From: an uncultured Pseudomonadota bacterium
Lineage (GTDB): Bacteria > Myxococcota_A > UBA796 > SXON01
NCBI GenBank assembly: GCA_903900265.1
Contig: CAIUMM010000057.1
Location: forward strand, 1-37,308
Direction: 5' to 3'
Length of the DNA: 37,308 bases
How positions within the stretch are numbered: position 1 is the first letter of the stretch; the number at the start of each line of letters is the position of its first letter. Shown here in pieces: positions 1 to 8,888 of the stretch. The position numbers were made by a program, and so were the translations under genes. Below the pieces are notes generated by a model. The model saw only the letters and a list, made by a program, of their open reading frames with translations. It was not told the origin of the DNA and made no database searches.

Positions 1-1
1 G

Positions 2-1078
2 ACGCCCGAGGGGGTGCAGGCGTTAGCCGGGCGGTCGCTGACCCGCGTGGACGTCGACAGCACCGACAGTTGGGCGCTGAAGAATCAGTACCATGTCGGC
101 GGATATCCGACGATGATCGCGGTGGATGCGCAGGGCGTCGAGGTGGCGCGGATGCTCGGCTATCCAGGGCGCGAGGCGACCCTCGCGTGGCTGGGCTCGC
201 TGCAGACGCTGGAGCCCGTGGCGGAGCGCAAGGCGGCGGCGACCGGCGCGGCTGCGGCTGCGTTGGCGCGTGAGCTCGCAGAGATCGGCGATGAAGCCGG
301 GGCCCGCGAGCTGCTCGCTCGCGTCGGTCCCACATCGGACGGCGAGACGCCGGTCGACGCGGTGATCGCGCGGTTGACGCTCGATGGAACGCCGGAAGAC
401 GCACGTTGGTTATTCGACCACGCCGTTCCGGGCGGAGACTGGATCTACGCCGCGTTGGACGCCGATCCTACGCTTGTCTCTCGCGTGCCCGAACGCGTGG
501 TGGGTGCTCCCGGAGAGGCCGCTGCGGGGTGGTTATCCGCCGCAGCGGACCAAACCGCCGATCCTTCACTGTCCCGCGCCTTTCGTGCCGGCGCGCTCGC
601 CGGACTCGAAGCGGCGCGGGCAGGGGATCTGCAGCTCGATCGCGGGCGGTTGACCGATCTGGCCTCGATGCGCGCGGCCTTAGGTGGGCTCCCCAGCGCC
701 TACGCGCTGCTCGATGAAGCTGCGGCGCGTTGGCCCGCGGAGTTCACATGGCCGTTCGTCAAAGGACGCTTGGCGTTGGACGCCGCGGATCTCGGCACTG
801 CCGAAGCCGAGGCCACGCGTGCGCTCAAAAACGCCGCGGGCGACCAAACCCTCCGCGCGGCGATGCTGCTCGCGCGGGTTCAACGCCAGCAGCAACGGCC
901 TGCCGACGCGCTCAAAACCCTCGACGCCGCCTTGGCCGCCGTGCCCGAGCCCCCAGCGGGCGTTGAGGTACGCACCACCCGGTACCGCGCCGAGGCGGTC
1001 AAGCTGCGCGCGGACATCGCGGCCCCGCCGGTCGCAGTACCTCCGGTCGCGGCTCCGGTCTCGAAACCGAAAAAGTAG
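2..1078 (+). CDS. Thioredoxin-fold protein with C-terminal helical/TPR-like region (5' end outside window)
   Basis: The reading frame is open to the left edge, so the gene starts upstream of the window. The GTG at 14 is only an internal valine candidate. The first visible 60 residues look like the second half of a thioredoxin fold: a GGYPTM segment with the cis-proline typical of thioredoxins, then a beta strand and helix. The CxxC that would decide between an oxidoreductase and a redox-inactive fold lies outside the window. The remaining roughly 290 residues are Ala/Leu/Arg-rich helices; the stretch around residues 245-310 resembles TPR pairs. The tail is Pro/Ala/Val-rich and ends in Lys residues. 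Such proteins are often periplasmic thiol-disulfide proteins, but no signal peptide is visible here. It converges on the lipoprotein gene 13 bases downstream. The fold is fairly sure; the function is not known. Confidence 0.7.
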   Translation, partial: TPEGVQALAGRSLTRVDVDSTDSWALKNQYHVGGYPTMIAVDAQGVEVARMLGYPGREATLAWLGSLQTLEPVAERKAAATGAAAAALARELAEIGDEAGARELLARVGPTSDGETPVDAVIARLTLDGTPEDARWLFDHAVPGGDWIYAALDADPTLVSRVPERVVGAPGEAAAGWLSAAADQTADPSLSRAFRAGALAGLEAARAGDLQLDRGRLTDLASMRAALGGLPSAYALLDEAAARWPAEFTWPFVKGRLALDAADLGTAEAEATRALKNAAGDQTLRAAMLLARVQRQQQRPADALKTLDAALAAVPEPPAGVEVRTTRYRAEAVKLRADIAAPPVAVPPVAAPVSKPKK

Positions 1079-1091
1079 GCGCCGCTTCGGG

Positions 1092-1964
1092 CTACCAGAG
1101 CACGGGGTTGGTCGTCGCGCCCCACCAAGAGCCTGCGGTGGTGCGGTAGTGCGAGCCCATCGCCGTCGCCGGGTCGATGTCGATGACCTTGCCGCCGTCG
1201 GTGAAGCCGAGCATCGCGCCGGCCGCGTAGCCGAGGCCCCAGATCGACGCGGTGCCGGTGCTGCCGATGTCCACCGCGTGCCCGGTGGTGGGATCGATCT
1301 GGATCAGCTCGTCGCCGCTGCCGTCGCCGTACACAGTCCAATAGAGCTTGCCGTCGGGCAAGCCGATGATGTCACCCGAAGTGGACCACCTGCCGGAGCC
1401 AAACAGCGGTGTGAGCGCGCCGGTCGTGGTGTCGACGAACGACACCGAGGACCCCGCGCCGACGAGTCGCCCGTCGGACACGAAGGTGAGCCCCGTCAGG
1501 CTCTCGGCGACATCGGCGATGTACGTGCACTCCGCGGTGGCGGGGTTCACGCTGTAGAGCGCAGAGAACGTGGTGCCAAACATGTGGCCGGACAGATCGA
1601 TCGCGATGTCGACGACATCGGTGAGCGGCGAGCCGCCGTACGTGAACGGCGCGATGCGCACCGCGGTGCTCGTCGCGGTGTCGTAGCTGTAGAGCTCCGA
1701 GGACGTGTTCAGATATACGGCTTCGGTCGCGACCTCTCCCGAATCCCCGGTCTCTGCCGAGTCATTGGTGCCGTCGCTGTCCTGTACCTGACCTGTCTCG
1801 TTGGAGTCCGTGGTGTCGGCGCTGTCGACGCTGTCTTGCGCCGCTGTGTCGGTGTCGTCGGAGCCCACATCTTCGTCTTTGCCGTTCTTCAGGCTGTAGT
1901 CCTGACAGGCGATCAGGGCGAAGGGGAGGAGAGCAAAAAGGGCAGAGGCACTAGGGAGTTGCAT
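1092..1964 (-). CDS. Lipoprotein with acidic linker and beta-propeller-like repeats
   Basis: 290 residues. It starts with a clear lipoprotein signal ending in LIAC, with the lipidated Cys at residue 20. An Asp/Ser/Thr-rich linker at about residues 28-75 suggests surface display at the end of a flexible stalk. The rest contains repeated blocks such as LYSVNPATAE, VSFVDTTTGA, LIQIDPTTGH and VIDIDPATAM, each a strand followed by a polar turn. This is what NHL/WD-type propeller blades look like. There is no catalytic motif I recognise. It is transcribed away from maeB from a shared 131-base intergenic region. Proteins of this build are common in Myxococcota, but their roles are mostly unknown. 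Export is well supported; the propeller fold is an inference from the repeats. Confidence 0.75.
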   Translation of the reverse strand: MQLPSASALFALLPFALIACQDYSLKNGKDEDVGSDDTDTAAQDSVDSADTTDSNETGQVQDSDGTNDSAETGDSGEVATEAVYLNTSSELYSYDTATSTAVRIAPFTYGGSPLTDVVDIAIDLSGHMFGTTFSALYSVNPATAECTYIADVAESLTGLTFVSDGRLVGAGSSVSFVDTTTGALTPLFGSGRWSTSGDIIGLPDGKLYWTVYGDGSGDELIQIDPTTGHAVDIGSTGTASIWGLGYAAGAMLGFTDGGKVIDIDPATAMGSHYRTTAGSWWGATTNPVLW

Positions 1965-1984
1965 GATGAGCTTCCAACGGGACC

Positions 1985-2012
1985 GCTATACCTCGCGACC
2001 GGGGACGGCAAA
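1985..2012 (-). promoter_or_regulatory. Possible promoter of the propeller-like lipoprotein gene
   Basis: On the minus strand a TATAGC box (1990-1985) lies 20 bases upstream of the lipoprotein ATG. A TTTGCC box lies 16 bases further upstream (2012-2007). The match to a sigma-70 promoter is weak at -35, and this is a guess from position and spacing only. Confidence 0.3.
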
Positions 2013-2095
2013 CCTTCAGGTAAGTCATCCCACGTTCACGTCGGCTCTGCCGCCGACCGGGCACTTTCCGCGTTAGAGCGCGGTGCGGAGTAGCT

Positions 2096-4354
2096 ATGCG
2101 CCTGAAAGCGGATGCCCTTGAGTACCACAGCATGGGTCGGCCCGGGAAGATTGAGATCGTCCCCACCAAACCGCTGTTGACGCAGCGAGACCTTGCCCTT
2201 TGCTATACGCCTGGCGTCGCAGAGCCCTGCCTCGCGATCCACGCGCGCCCCGATGACGTGTACAAGTACACCGCGAAGGGCAACCTCGTCGCGGTGGTGA
2301 CCAACGGCACCGCCGTGCTGGGCTTGGGCAACATCGGGCCGATGGCCGGCAAGCCGGTCATGGAGGGCAAGTCCAACCTCTTCAAGAAGTTCGCGGACAT
2401 CGACAGCATCGACATCGAGCTCGACGCCAAGACGCCCGAAGAGGTGATCGCCGCGGTCAAGGCCATGGCGCCGACCTTCGGCGGCATCAACCTCGAAGAC
2501 ATCCGCTCCCCCGATTGCTTTCACATCGAGAAGGCGCTTCAAGAGGCGCTCGACATCCCGGTGTTCCACGACGATCAGCACGGCACCGCGATCATCGCGA
2601 CCGCGGGCTTGCTGAACGCGCTGGAGCTGACCGAGCGTGTCATCGAAGACACGCGCGTGGTCTTCTGCGGCGCTGGCGCCGCGGCCATCGCGACCGCGAA
2701 CTTGCTCGTCTCCATCGGCATCCAGCGCTCCAACATCTGGATGGTGGACACTGAGGGCCTCGTGTACCACGGGCGCAAGGAGCACACCTTCCCCGAGAAG
2801 ATGGTGTACGCGCAGGGCGACAAGCCCGCCACGCTCACCGAGACGCTGCTGGGCGCTGACGTGTTCATCGGCCTGTCGGTCGGCGGCGCGCTCAAGCCCG
2901 AGATGCTCAAAGCCATGCGCCCGCGTCCGATCGTGTTCGCGATGGCCAACCCTGATCCCGAGATCACCTACGACGTCGCCCGGGCCGCTGTCCCCGACGC
3001 GATCATCGCTACGGGGCGCTCCGACTTCCCCAACCAGGTCAACAACGTCCTCGGGTTCCCGTTCTTGTTCCGCGGCGCGCTCGATTGCCGCGCCCGCGCC
3101 ATCAACGAGGCGATGAAGGTCGCGGCCGTGCGTGCCATCGCGGCGCTCACGCGCGAGGACGTGCCGGACTCGGTGCTGTCCGCGTACAACCTGGAGAGCT
3201 TGCAGTTCGGCCCCGACTACATCATCCCCAAGCCCTTCGACCCCCGCGTGCTGTTGTGGGTCGCGCCCGCCGTCGCGCAAGCGGCCGCCGATTCGGGCGT
3301 CGCGCGCGAGCCGATCCCGGATCTGCGCGCCTACAAGGAGCGTCTTGAACGCTCGTTGGAGCGCTCGAAGGAGATCCTGCGGCCGATGATGAACCGCGCG
3401 CGGCTGAACCCGCGCCGGATCGTGTTCCCCGAGGGGGCCAACCCCCGCGTGCTGCGCGCCGCGCAGATCCTCATCGACGAGGGCATCTGCAAGCCGATCC
3501 TCGTTGGCGAGGAGTGGAAGATCCTCAACCGAGCCGAGAAGCAGAACGTCAACCTCGCCGGCATCGAGATCGTCGAGATCCGCGAGGACGAGCGCTTCGA
3601 TCGCTACGCGGACGAGCTGTGGAAGCTGCGTCGTCGCAAGGGGATGAACCTCCACTCGGCGCGCTCGGCGATCCACCGTCCCACCCAGTACGCCGCGATG
3701 ATGGTTCGTATGGGAGACGCCGACGGCATGTGCGGCGGGCTGGACTCCACGTACTCGGACACCGCGCGTCCGGTGCTGCAGACCATCGGCACCGACCCGC
3801 GCGCTGGCTGCGTCAGCGGCGTGTACATCATGTTGTTCAAGGGGCGCCGGATGTTTTTCGGGGATTGCACGGTCAACGTGAACCCCGACGCCGAGAGCCT
3901 CGCGCGCATCGCCATCAACACCGGGCGCCTCGCAGAGAGCCTTGGATATACGCCGCGCGTTGCGATGTTGTCCTACTCGGACTTCGGCTCCCACCGTGAC
4001 GATCCCAACGTGGGCAAGATCCCGCGGGCGATCGCGCAGGTGCGAGAGGCGTGGCCTTCGTTGGTCATCGACGGCGAGATGCAGGCGGACAGCGCAGTGA
4101 ACCCGGAGATGGCGGCGGAGGACTTTGCGTTCTCGGCGATCCAGGGCGACGCGAACGTGCTGATCTTCCCGGATCTGGGCAGCGGAAACATCTGCTACAA
4201 GCTGCTGCGGGAGCTGGGCGGAGCCACGGCCATCGGCCCGGTGCTGATGGGTACGGCCAAGCCGTTCAACGTGCTCGCGCTCGGATCCACGGTGTCGGAC
4301 ATCGTCAACATGGCGGCGATCACCGTCAATCAATCGTTGAACCTCGCAAAATAG
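2096..4354 (+). CDS. maeB: NADP-dependent malic enzyme with C-terminal phosphotransacetylase-like domain
   Basis: 752 residues, close to the 759 of E. coli MaeB. It converts malate to pyruvate and CO2 while making NADPH, in the cytoplasm, feeding biosynthesis and gluconeogenic balance. The N-terminal malic enzyme part (about 1-410) has the [11 protein letters not shown] entry motif, the conserved FHDDQHGTA segment, and the dinucleotide-binding [10 protein letters not shown] glycine motif. The C-terminal part (about 425-752) is phosphotransacetylase-like ([25 protein letters not shown]). In the MaeB family this domain is considered regulatory, binding acetyl-CoA, rather than an active transacetylase. 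A GGAG at 2087-2090, five bases before the ATG, supports the start. The unknown gene that follows begins 13 bases after the stop and is probably cotranscribed. Confidence 0.95.
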   Translation: MRLKADALEYHSMGRPGKIEIVPTKPLLTQRDLALCYTPGVAEPCLAIHARPDDVYKYTAKGNLVAVVTNGTAVLGLGNIGPMAGKPVMEGKSNLFKKFADIDSIDIELDAKTPEEVIAAVKAMAPTFGGINLEDIRSPDCFHIEKALQEALDIPVFHDDQHGTAIIATAGLLNALELTERVIEDTRVVFCGAGAAAIATANLLVSIGIQRSNIWMVDTEGLVYHGRKEHTFPEKMVYAQGDKPATLTETLLGADVFIGLSVGGALKPEMLKAMRPRPIVFAMANPDPEITYDVARAAVPDAIIATGRSDFPNQVNNVLGFPFLFRGALDCRARAINEAMKVAAVRAIAALTREDVPDSVLSAYNLESLQFGPDYIIPKPFDPRVLLWVAPAVAQAAADSGVAREPIPDLRAYKERLERSLERSKEILRPMMNRARLNPRRIVFPEGANPRVLRAAQILIDEGICKPILVGEEWKILNRAEKQNVNLAGIEIVEIREDERFDRYADELWKLRRRKGMNLHSARSAIHRPTQYAAMMVRMGDADGMCGGLDSTYSDTARPVLQTIGTDPRAGCVSGVYIMLFKGRRMFFGDCTVNVNPDAESLARIAINTGRLAESLGYTPRVAMLSYSDFGSHRDDPNVGKIPRAIAQVREAWPSLVIDGEMQADSAVNPEMAAEDFAFSAIQGDANVLIFPDLGSGNICYKLLRELGGATAIGPVLMGTAKPFNVLALGSTVSDIVNMAAITVNQSLNLAK

Positions 4355-4367
4355 GCGGACATCCCTC

Positions 4368-5423
4368 ATGGCAAAAGAAAATCCCCGCGTCACCGAGCTC
4401 CTCGGTGGTGCTGGAGATGCGGCGACCGTTGCGTGGCTGCATCTGGGCGTAGGCGAGCTCGCCGCGTTGGCGGACGTGGATCTGGCGGTCGCTGCAGCGG
4501 TCGCGCTCAAGAAGCCCGCGCTGCTGCTCGCGGCGCAAGAGCGCGGGGACAAGGCCTCGCGTAAGGCGGCGTCTGCGGGGCTGCACAAGCTGCGGTCGGC
4601 GGGCGTCGACGTGCCGGCGCCGGTCGTGGTCGCTCGCGCGTACGCACTTGAAAAAGAAGAAGTTGAAGTTCTGCTACGTGCGTTCGTTGGCGTGCCGGAC
4701 GACAACGGCGACCTCGAGGTCCTGCTTACCGCCGCGACCGCAGAAGGCAGCGCAGCGATGGGGCTCGTGCTCGGCGGCCGCAGCGGCGTGCGCGACGTGA
4801 AGATCTCCTTCATCAACCGTTCGGCGATCCGCGATGTGTGGCGCTCGGCCGAGCGTTTCCGTCGCGCTGAGGTCCCTTTTTCCACAGGCCTGCACTACGC
4901 TGAAGCGTTCGGCGCCGAGCACCCGGACTGGCGCCACTTTGTGAAGCTGCTCCCCGCGGAATTGTTGGAGAGCGCGCGGACGCTCGATCCGCTGGCAACG
5001 CGCTTGCCGGGCCAGCCTTCCGAGCCGCCGACGTTGACGCGGTGGATGCCCAACCCCGACCTGCTCGAAGAGCGGGCGCTCAATCGGGCGATGCCGCTCG
5101 TGATGACGGCGGTAGGGTCTGAGGCGTACACCGATGATGAAGCCCGTCGCGCCGCGATGGACGCGATCATGCTGGACGCCGCCGACGCCGCGCTGACCGA
5201 CGAGGCGCGCGCCGCCTTGGTGAAGCACCTCGAGCAGGTCCGGGCGATGCTCTGGCTCTCGGGTTGGGACCGCCACCACGCGATGTTCGGCGACATCCTC
5301 GCCGAGGTCGCGGGGGGTGCGCAGGGCCGCACCATCGCCTCCATCGAGGCGTGCGTCAAGCTGCACCTCGCGCAGTCGGTGATGCAGGCGCTGCAGGGCG
5401 GCGACGCCGAGCCCGAGCTGTAG
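4368..5423 (+). CDS. Unknown protein, Ala-rich, downstream of maeB
   Basis: 351 residues, not recognised. The first 90 residues are Ala/Leu/Val-rich helices with Lys at intervals, ending in a basic KLRSAGVDVP segment. The middle (about 95-200) has more strand-like and aromatic content, and the last third is helical with many acidic residues. There is no signal peptide and no membrane segment, so it is probably cytoplasmic. It has a normal ATG start 13 bases after maeB and is probably read from the same transcript, but nothing in the sequence links it to malate metabolism. Codon use looks like that of its neighbours. It ends 7 bases from the stop of a convergent SRPBCC gene. Confidence 0.75.
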   Translation: MAKENPRVTELLGGAGDAATVAWLHLGVGELAALADVDLAVAAAVALKKPALLLAAQERGDKASRKAASAGLHKLRSAGVDVPAPVVVARAYALEKEEVEVLLRAFVGVPDDNGDLEVLLTAATAEGSAAMGLVLGGRSGVRDVKISFINRSAIRDVWRSAERFRRAEVPFSTGLHYAEAFGAEHPDWRHFVKLLPAELLESARTLDPLATRLPGQPSEPPTLTRWMPNPDLLEERALNRAMPLVMTAVGSEAYTDDEARRAAMDAIMLDAADAALTDEARAALVKHLEQVRAMLWLSGWDRHHAMFGDILAEVAGGAQGRTIASIEACVKLHLAQSVMQALQGGDAEPEL

Positions 5424-5433
5424 CCTTCGGCTA
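5421..5433. other. Inverted repeat joining the stop codons of two convergent genes
   Basis: TAGCC-TTC-GGCTA is a perfect 5-base-pair inverted repeat. Its left end is the TAG stop of the plus-strand unknown gene and its right end is the TAG stop of the minus-strand SRPBCC gene. It has no T-run, so it is not a classical terminator. It may only reflect tight packing. Confidence 0.4.
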
Positions 5434-5934
5434 TCGCCGCGGCAGCACCCGACCGGCGCCGAACTGAGCGAGCAGTCGGCGGTGGCGGTGGCGGAAGATC
5501 AGGTGGATGACTCCGCGCACGAGCAGCTCGGGCACCCACGCGCGCGTCTCCCACACGACGCGGTCGACGAGCGTACACTCGGGCTTTCCATCGACCTCGC
5601 GGGCTTGGATGCTGCGCTCGTGCTCCCACGTCGACAACAACCGTGAACGTGCGTACTCCGTGAAGCGCTTGCCAGGTTCGACGCTGGAGATTCGCAGGTC
5701 CTGCAGCGTGATCGGGGCTACATAGGCGAACCTCAGGCGGACCGGTCCGAGGCGCGTGATCCCGTTGCCCGCGCTCGACAGCGCTGTGCTCCAGCTTTCA
5801 ACGGTGGTTGTGGAGGGTGGGCTCAGTCGCAGCAACGGCGCGAGCTCGTGCCGCAGGCCGCTCAGGGTCGTGGAGTGCGCCCAGAGCGCTTCGGGTGGAG
5901 CGCGAAGCTGAGAGAGCAGGATGAACTCACCCAA
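5431..5934 (-). CDS. SRPBCC/START-like ligand-binding protein
   Basis: 167 residues. The start (MGEFILLSQLRAPPEALWAH) is typical of the SRPBCC fold, in which a first strand leads into a short helix containing an aromatic residue. The RFAYVAPITLQDLRI region and the LVDRVVWETR segment fit the curved sheet, and the C-terminal helix HLIFRHRHRRLLAQFG closes the cavity. Proteins of this fold bind hydrophobic ligands; the ligand here is unknown. It is the last gene of a minus-strand operon headed by deoA, and its ATG overlaps the end of the previous gene by 8 bases. The basic, His-rich C-terminal helix is usual for the family. Fold call moderate to good. Confidence 0.65.
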   Translation of the reverse strand: MGEFILLSQLRAPPEALWAHSTTLSGLRHELAPLLRLSPPSTTTVESWSTALSSAGNGITRLGPVRLRFAYVAPITLQDLRISSVEPGKRFTEYARSRLLSTWEHERSIQAREVDGKPECTLVDRVVWETRAWVPELLVRGVIHLIFRHRHRRLLAQFGAGRVLPRR

Positions 5935-6553
5935 GCTGGGTCCGCAAGCCGTCGCGTACGACGTCGTAGCGCTGGGTGACCAAGGAGTCCAAGGTGTCCG
6001 GCAGCGTCAGGCGGTCCTCCGAGCCGAGGTCGAGGGGCTCGCGCAGCCATTGGCGAAAGCCGGCGAGCAGCACGCCGAGGCGATCGCCTTCGGGGATCGG
6101 GCCGGGGGGCTCCTGTACGGTGAGGCCGGCGCCGTCGCAGCGTACGAGGCGCACGCCGTCTTGAAGGTACAGGGACCAACGCAGCCGGTGCTCGCGGTAC
6201 ATCGCGCAGTACGCGATCTTGCCGCCGTCCGAAAATACCGTCACCAGCCCGCCGCCGAGCCCGCGGGCGAGCTGCTCGGCGGGGTGGAGGGGGAGGGGAG
6301 AGCCGGTCAGCACGCGACCGCGCAGTTGGTCGAGCACGGCGGGGCGAAAGAGCCTGCCCGCAGGCGTCTCAAAGGACATCGTCCAGCAGAGGGTCTCGGG
6401 CGCGCCGTCCCAGATGTCGCACGGGCGCCAACGTGTGAACCCGGCCCGCAGCCACGCGCGCCTGTCGAGATCCTGCTCGTCCAACCGCACGTGCTTTTTC
6501 AGCGCCGCGAAGTCGAGCTCCTCTAACGTGTGGATCTGCGCGAGCTCGCTCAC
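5927..6553 (-). CDS. Unknown protein coupled to carbonic anhydrase
   Basis: 208 residues from a GTG start. That start shares four bases (GTGA) with the carbonic anhydrase stop. The frame stays open further upstream, but that stretch is the shadow of the carbonic anhydrase gene. The protein begins SELAQIHTLEELDFAALKKH and is rich in Trp and Arg, with alternating strand-like segments such as LVTVFSDGGKIAYCAMYR and LRWSLYLQDGVRLV. This suggests a mixed alpha/beta cytoplasmic protein. There is no signal peptide or membrane helix, and I do not recognise the family. Translational coupling on both sides says it is made together with carbonic anhydrase and the SRPBCC protein. Confidence 0.65.
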   Translation of the reverse strand: MSELAQIHTLEELDFAALKKHVRLDEQDLDRRAWLRAGFTRWRPCDIWDGAPETLCWTMSFETPAGRLFRPAVLDQLRGRVLTGSPLPLHPAEQLARGLGGGLVTVFSDGGKIAYCAMYREHRLRWSLYLQDGVRLVRCDGAGLTVQEPPGPIPEGDRLGVLLAGFRQWLREPLDLGSEDRLTLPDTLDSLVTQRYDVVRDGLRTQLG

Positions 6554-7197
6554 CCTGCGGAGCCGTTTGCGGTCATCCCGTCCGCGGGCAGAAACGCATC
6601 GGCCAAGGCGTCCCACACCACGAGATGTCCGCTCTTCAGGTCGTACACCCAACCGTGTAGCTGCAGAGCGCCGCGCTCTAAGCGCTCGCGCACCATCGGG
6701 TAGCTGGCGAGGTTGGCGATCTGCTCCTCCACGTTCTCCTCGACCGCCTTGTCTAGAACGCGCTCGCCGCCGGCCACCGCGGCCCGCATCGCTCCAGGCG
6801 CGGCGTGCGTGAGCCACTCTGCGAGCCGCGGGCTGTCGGGCGGGACGTGATGCTCGACGACGGCGCGCACGCCGCCACAGCCGTAGTGCCCGCACACGAC
6901 GACGTGCTCGACGCCAAGCACACCGATCGCGTATTCGATGGCCGCGCCGACGCTGTCGTCGCCCATCGACCTGCGCTCATCCGCGGGCGGTACGATGTTC
7001 GCCACGTTCCGAACTACGAAGAGCTCACCCGGCGAGCTGGAGGTCAACAGCTCAGGGACCACCCGGCTGTCTGAGCAGCCGATGAACAAGGCGCCCGGCG
7101 ACTGCCCTTCGCTCGCCAGCCGCTCCAGAAACTGCCGCGCTCCCGCGACGTATTCGTGCCGAAAGGAGAGGTTTCCACGGAGTAGTTTTTCGATCAT
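6550..7197 (-). CDS. Beta-class carbonic anhydrase
   Basis: 215 residues, the usual size. It interconverts CO2 and bicarbonate in the cytoplasm. All zinc and active-site residues of the beta class are visible: CSDSR at 41-45 (Cys41 ligand, Asp43-Arg45 dyad) and HYGCGG at 104-109 (His104 and Cys107 ligands). The characteristic GELFVVRNVAN strand lies between them. The start at 7197 gives MIEKLLRGNLSF, the normal family beginning, and makes an ATGA overlap with the secreted protein upstream. The longer open frame above it is a shadow. It is the third gene of the deoA operon. Bicarbonate supply for carboxylations is the general role; the link with thymidine phosphorylase is unexplained. Confidence 0.95.
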   Translation of the reverse strand: MIEKLLRGNLSFRHEYVAGARQFLERLASEGQSPGALFIGCSDSRVVPELLTSSSPGELFVVRNVANIVPPADERRSMGDDSVGAAIEYAIGVLGVEHVVVCGHYGCGGVRAVVEHHVPPDSPRLAEWLTHAAPGAMRAAVAGGERVLDKAVEENVEEQIANLASYPMVRERLERGALQLHGWVYDLKSGHLVVWDALADAFLPADGMTANGSAG

Positions 7198-8879
7198 GGC
7201 GCTGCGGGCGCCACCACAGGGGCACGGGCAGCGTCCAGCTCCGCCTGAGTGGTCATCTGCGGGTAGCCGCACATCGGCAAGGTGACCTGCGCGGGGGCAA
7301 GCTCCCCGTCGATCGCGACCGGGTAGAACTTCCACGCGGCGAGGGCTTCGAGCACCCGCGGGCGGATCTCGGGCTCGCCGTTCTTCCAGCGGCTGGAGAC
7401 GACGTTCCCCGCGGCGTCCAGATCGACGACGACGCTGCAGTTGCCGGTGGGCTCAACCCCATTCTGAAATACCGGCGTGTACAGGTGCCGCACCCAGACT
7501 TCGGGCGTGCGGCGGGGCGTGCTCAGCGTGCCGTCGGCCGCGCGCAGCTGCACCAACTCGGTGCGCACGGGCTCAGCCTCGTCCTTGTTGATGAAGAACG
7601 GTGCAGGGAACACGGCTTGAATCTTGCCTTCCCCGGGGCGGACGGCCCACTTCCAGGTCTTGACCATCGCCGCTGCGTCGTCTTTGCCCACCACCGGGCA
7701 CTTTTCGACGCGCACCTGCTCGGGGGTGCCGTCTTCCGCGACGAGCACCCGTACGTTGCAGGTGTACTGGCCGGGCGGGTAGTTCTCGAAGCCCGGCCCG
7801 GGCACAGGATTGCGCCCACCCGAAGCGGGGATTCGGGTCCAATGTACGGCGGGAACCCCGACGAACGCGGCGCCGTCTTCATCCGGTACGGGCGGGGGGA
7901 CTTCGATGATCGGCTCGTACACCACCGGGTCATTCACCCGGGGGACGACCACGAACTGATCGCGGGGAACCGGCGCATACCAGAGCACCGACAACCGCAG
8001 CCAGGGGTAGAACGGCGCCCTTCCGATCTGGGGCATCAGGCCCAGCGACGCATCCTCGCCCTGCTCGTACCAAACCGTGGCGATCCCGATGTCCCCGCCG
8101 ATCGACAGACCCGGAGACGGGGTCATCAGCTCCCCACGAAACCCGCCGTAGAGACCGGTTTGTCCGACGGTGTCCGAATAGAACCCGACCGCGCCCCCAA
8201 AGATGCCGCGGTGCTCGAAATACTGGCGCGGGGAGCTGAACGCGACGTCCCCGTGAAAAGTGGTGTTGGTGGTTTGGTAGGTGTCGTTCGCCCGACTGTT
8301 TTGGTCGAAGCCTACGCCGCCGGACAAGCTGATCATCTCGCCGAGGTGCACCCGACCGTCGAGCGAGAGGATGCTCTCGCCGCCCACCGAGCCGACGATG
8401 CCTACAAATCCCACGACATGCTTGCGCGGGAGCAGCGTTTTGACCTCGAACTCGGTCTCGTACGGCATCTGGGAAGCGACGGCGACGCCATCCTGGAGTG
8501 CAGGTTCAAACTCCCAGCTCACGATCGCGGCGGAGAGCGCCCACAACGATTCCTGATCGCACTCCACCGGCAGCACGTCCGTGGGCTTGCCGGTGGCGTC
8601 CAGCACGATGTTGACCGAGCATCCGTACTTTCCTGCCGGCACCGAGCGATATTTTTGCGGCATCAACGGGTCGGTGGTGATGTGCATCACCGGCGGGAGG
8701 TACCCGGGAACTCCGGTGCGGGTCGGCGACGGGGCGGCCGACGGCACAGCAGGCATCGCGGGAGGCTGGGTGGGCAGCGCGAGCGCGCCCCCCAGCGCGG
8801 CATCATCGGCGTAGGCGAGCCGCGTCGAAAACGCGAGCATCGGTAGCACAAGGGGGAGCAACACGGTGGACCGGGACAT
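7194..8879 (-). CDS. Exported protein with three TonB-C-like modules flanking a beta-barrel-like region
   Basis: 561 residues. It has an N-terminal signal peptide, with probable cleavage after AYA at residue 24, and a Pro/Ala-rich linker to about residue 60. Three segments look like the C-terminal domain of TonB: about 73-148, 365-430 and 464-537. Each has a PxGxYxC-type or equivalent opening strand, a DATGKPTDV / AEDGTPEQV / DAAGNVVSS turn, and a final helix with W-x-F or W-K. Modules 1 and 2 each carry two Cys 20 residues apart (87/107, 374/394), and module 3 has 481/537, so disulfides are likely. Between modules 1 and 2 (about 155-300) lie amphipathic Gly-rich strands like an outer-membrane barrel. 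It lacks the membrane anchor of a real TonB, so it is more likely an envelope scaffold than an energy transducer. It sits between deoA (9 bases) and carbonic anhydrase (ATGA overlap). Confidence 0.7.
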   Translation of the reverse strand: MSRSTVLLPLVLPMLAFSTRLAYADDAALGGALALPTQPPAMPAVPSAAPSPTRTGVPGYLPPVMHITTDPLMPQKYRSVPAGKYGCSVNIVLDATGKPTDVLPVECDQESLWALSAAIVSWEFEPALQDGVAVASQMPYETEFEVKTLLPRKHVVGFVGIVGSVGGESILSLDGRVHLGEMISLSGGVGFDQNSRANDTYQTTNTTFHGDVAFSSPRQYFEHRGIFGGAVGFYSDTVGQTGLYGGFRGELMTPSPGLSIGGDIGIATVWYEQGEDASLGLMPQIGRAPFYPWLRLSVLWYAPVPRDQFVVVPRVNDPVVYEPIIEVPPPVPDEDGAAFVGVPAVHWTRIPASGGRNPVPGPGFENYPPGQYTCNVRVLVAEDGTPEQVRVEKCPVVGKDDAAAMVKTWKWAVRPGEGKIQAVFPAPFFINKDEAEPVRTELVQLRAADGTLSTPRRTPEVWVRHLYTPVFQNGVEPTGNCSVVVDLDAAGNVVSSRWKNGEPEIRPRVLEALAAWKFYPVAIDGELAPAQVTLPMCGYPQMTTQAELDAARAPVVAPAAP

Positions 8880-8888
8880 CTGGCGCGC

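Noticed and set aside
684..2093. 469-codon plus-strand frame crossing two genes
   Set aside because: It runs across the end of the thioredoxin-fold gene and antisense through the lipoprotein gene; the product is low-complexity Arg/Ala/Gly.
2036..4885. 949-codon open frame on the minus strand, antisense to malic enzyme
   Set aside because: Arg/His/Asp-rich translation with no domain; it mirrors the codon bias of maeB and the following gene and is a GC-rich shadow.
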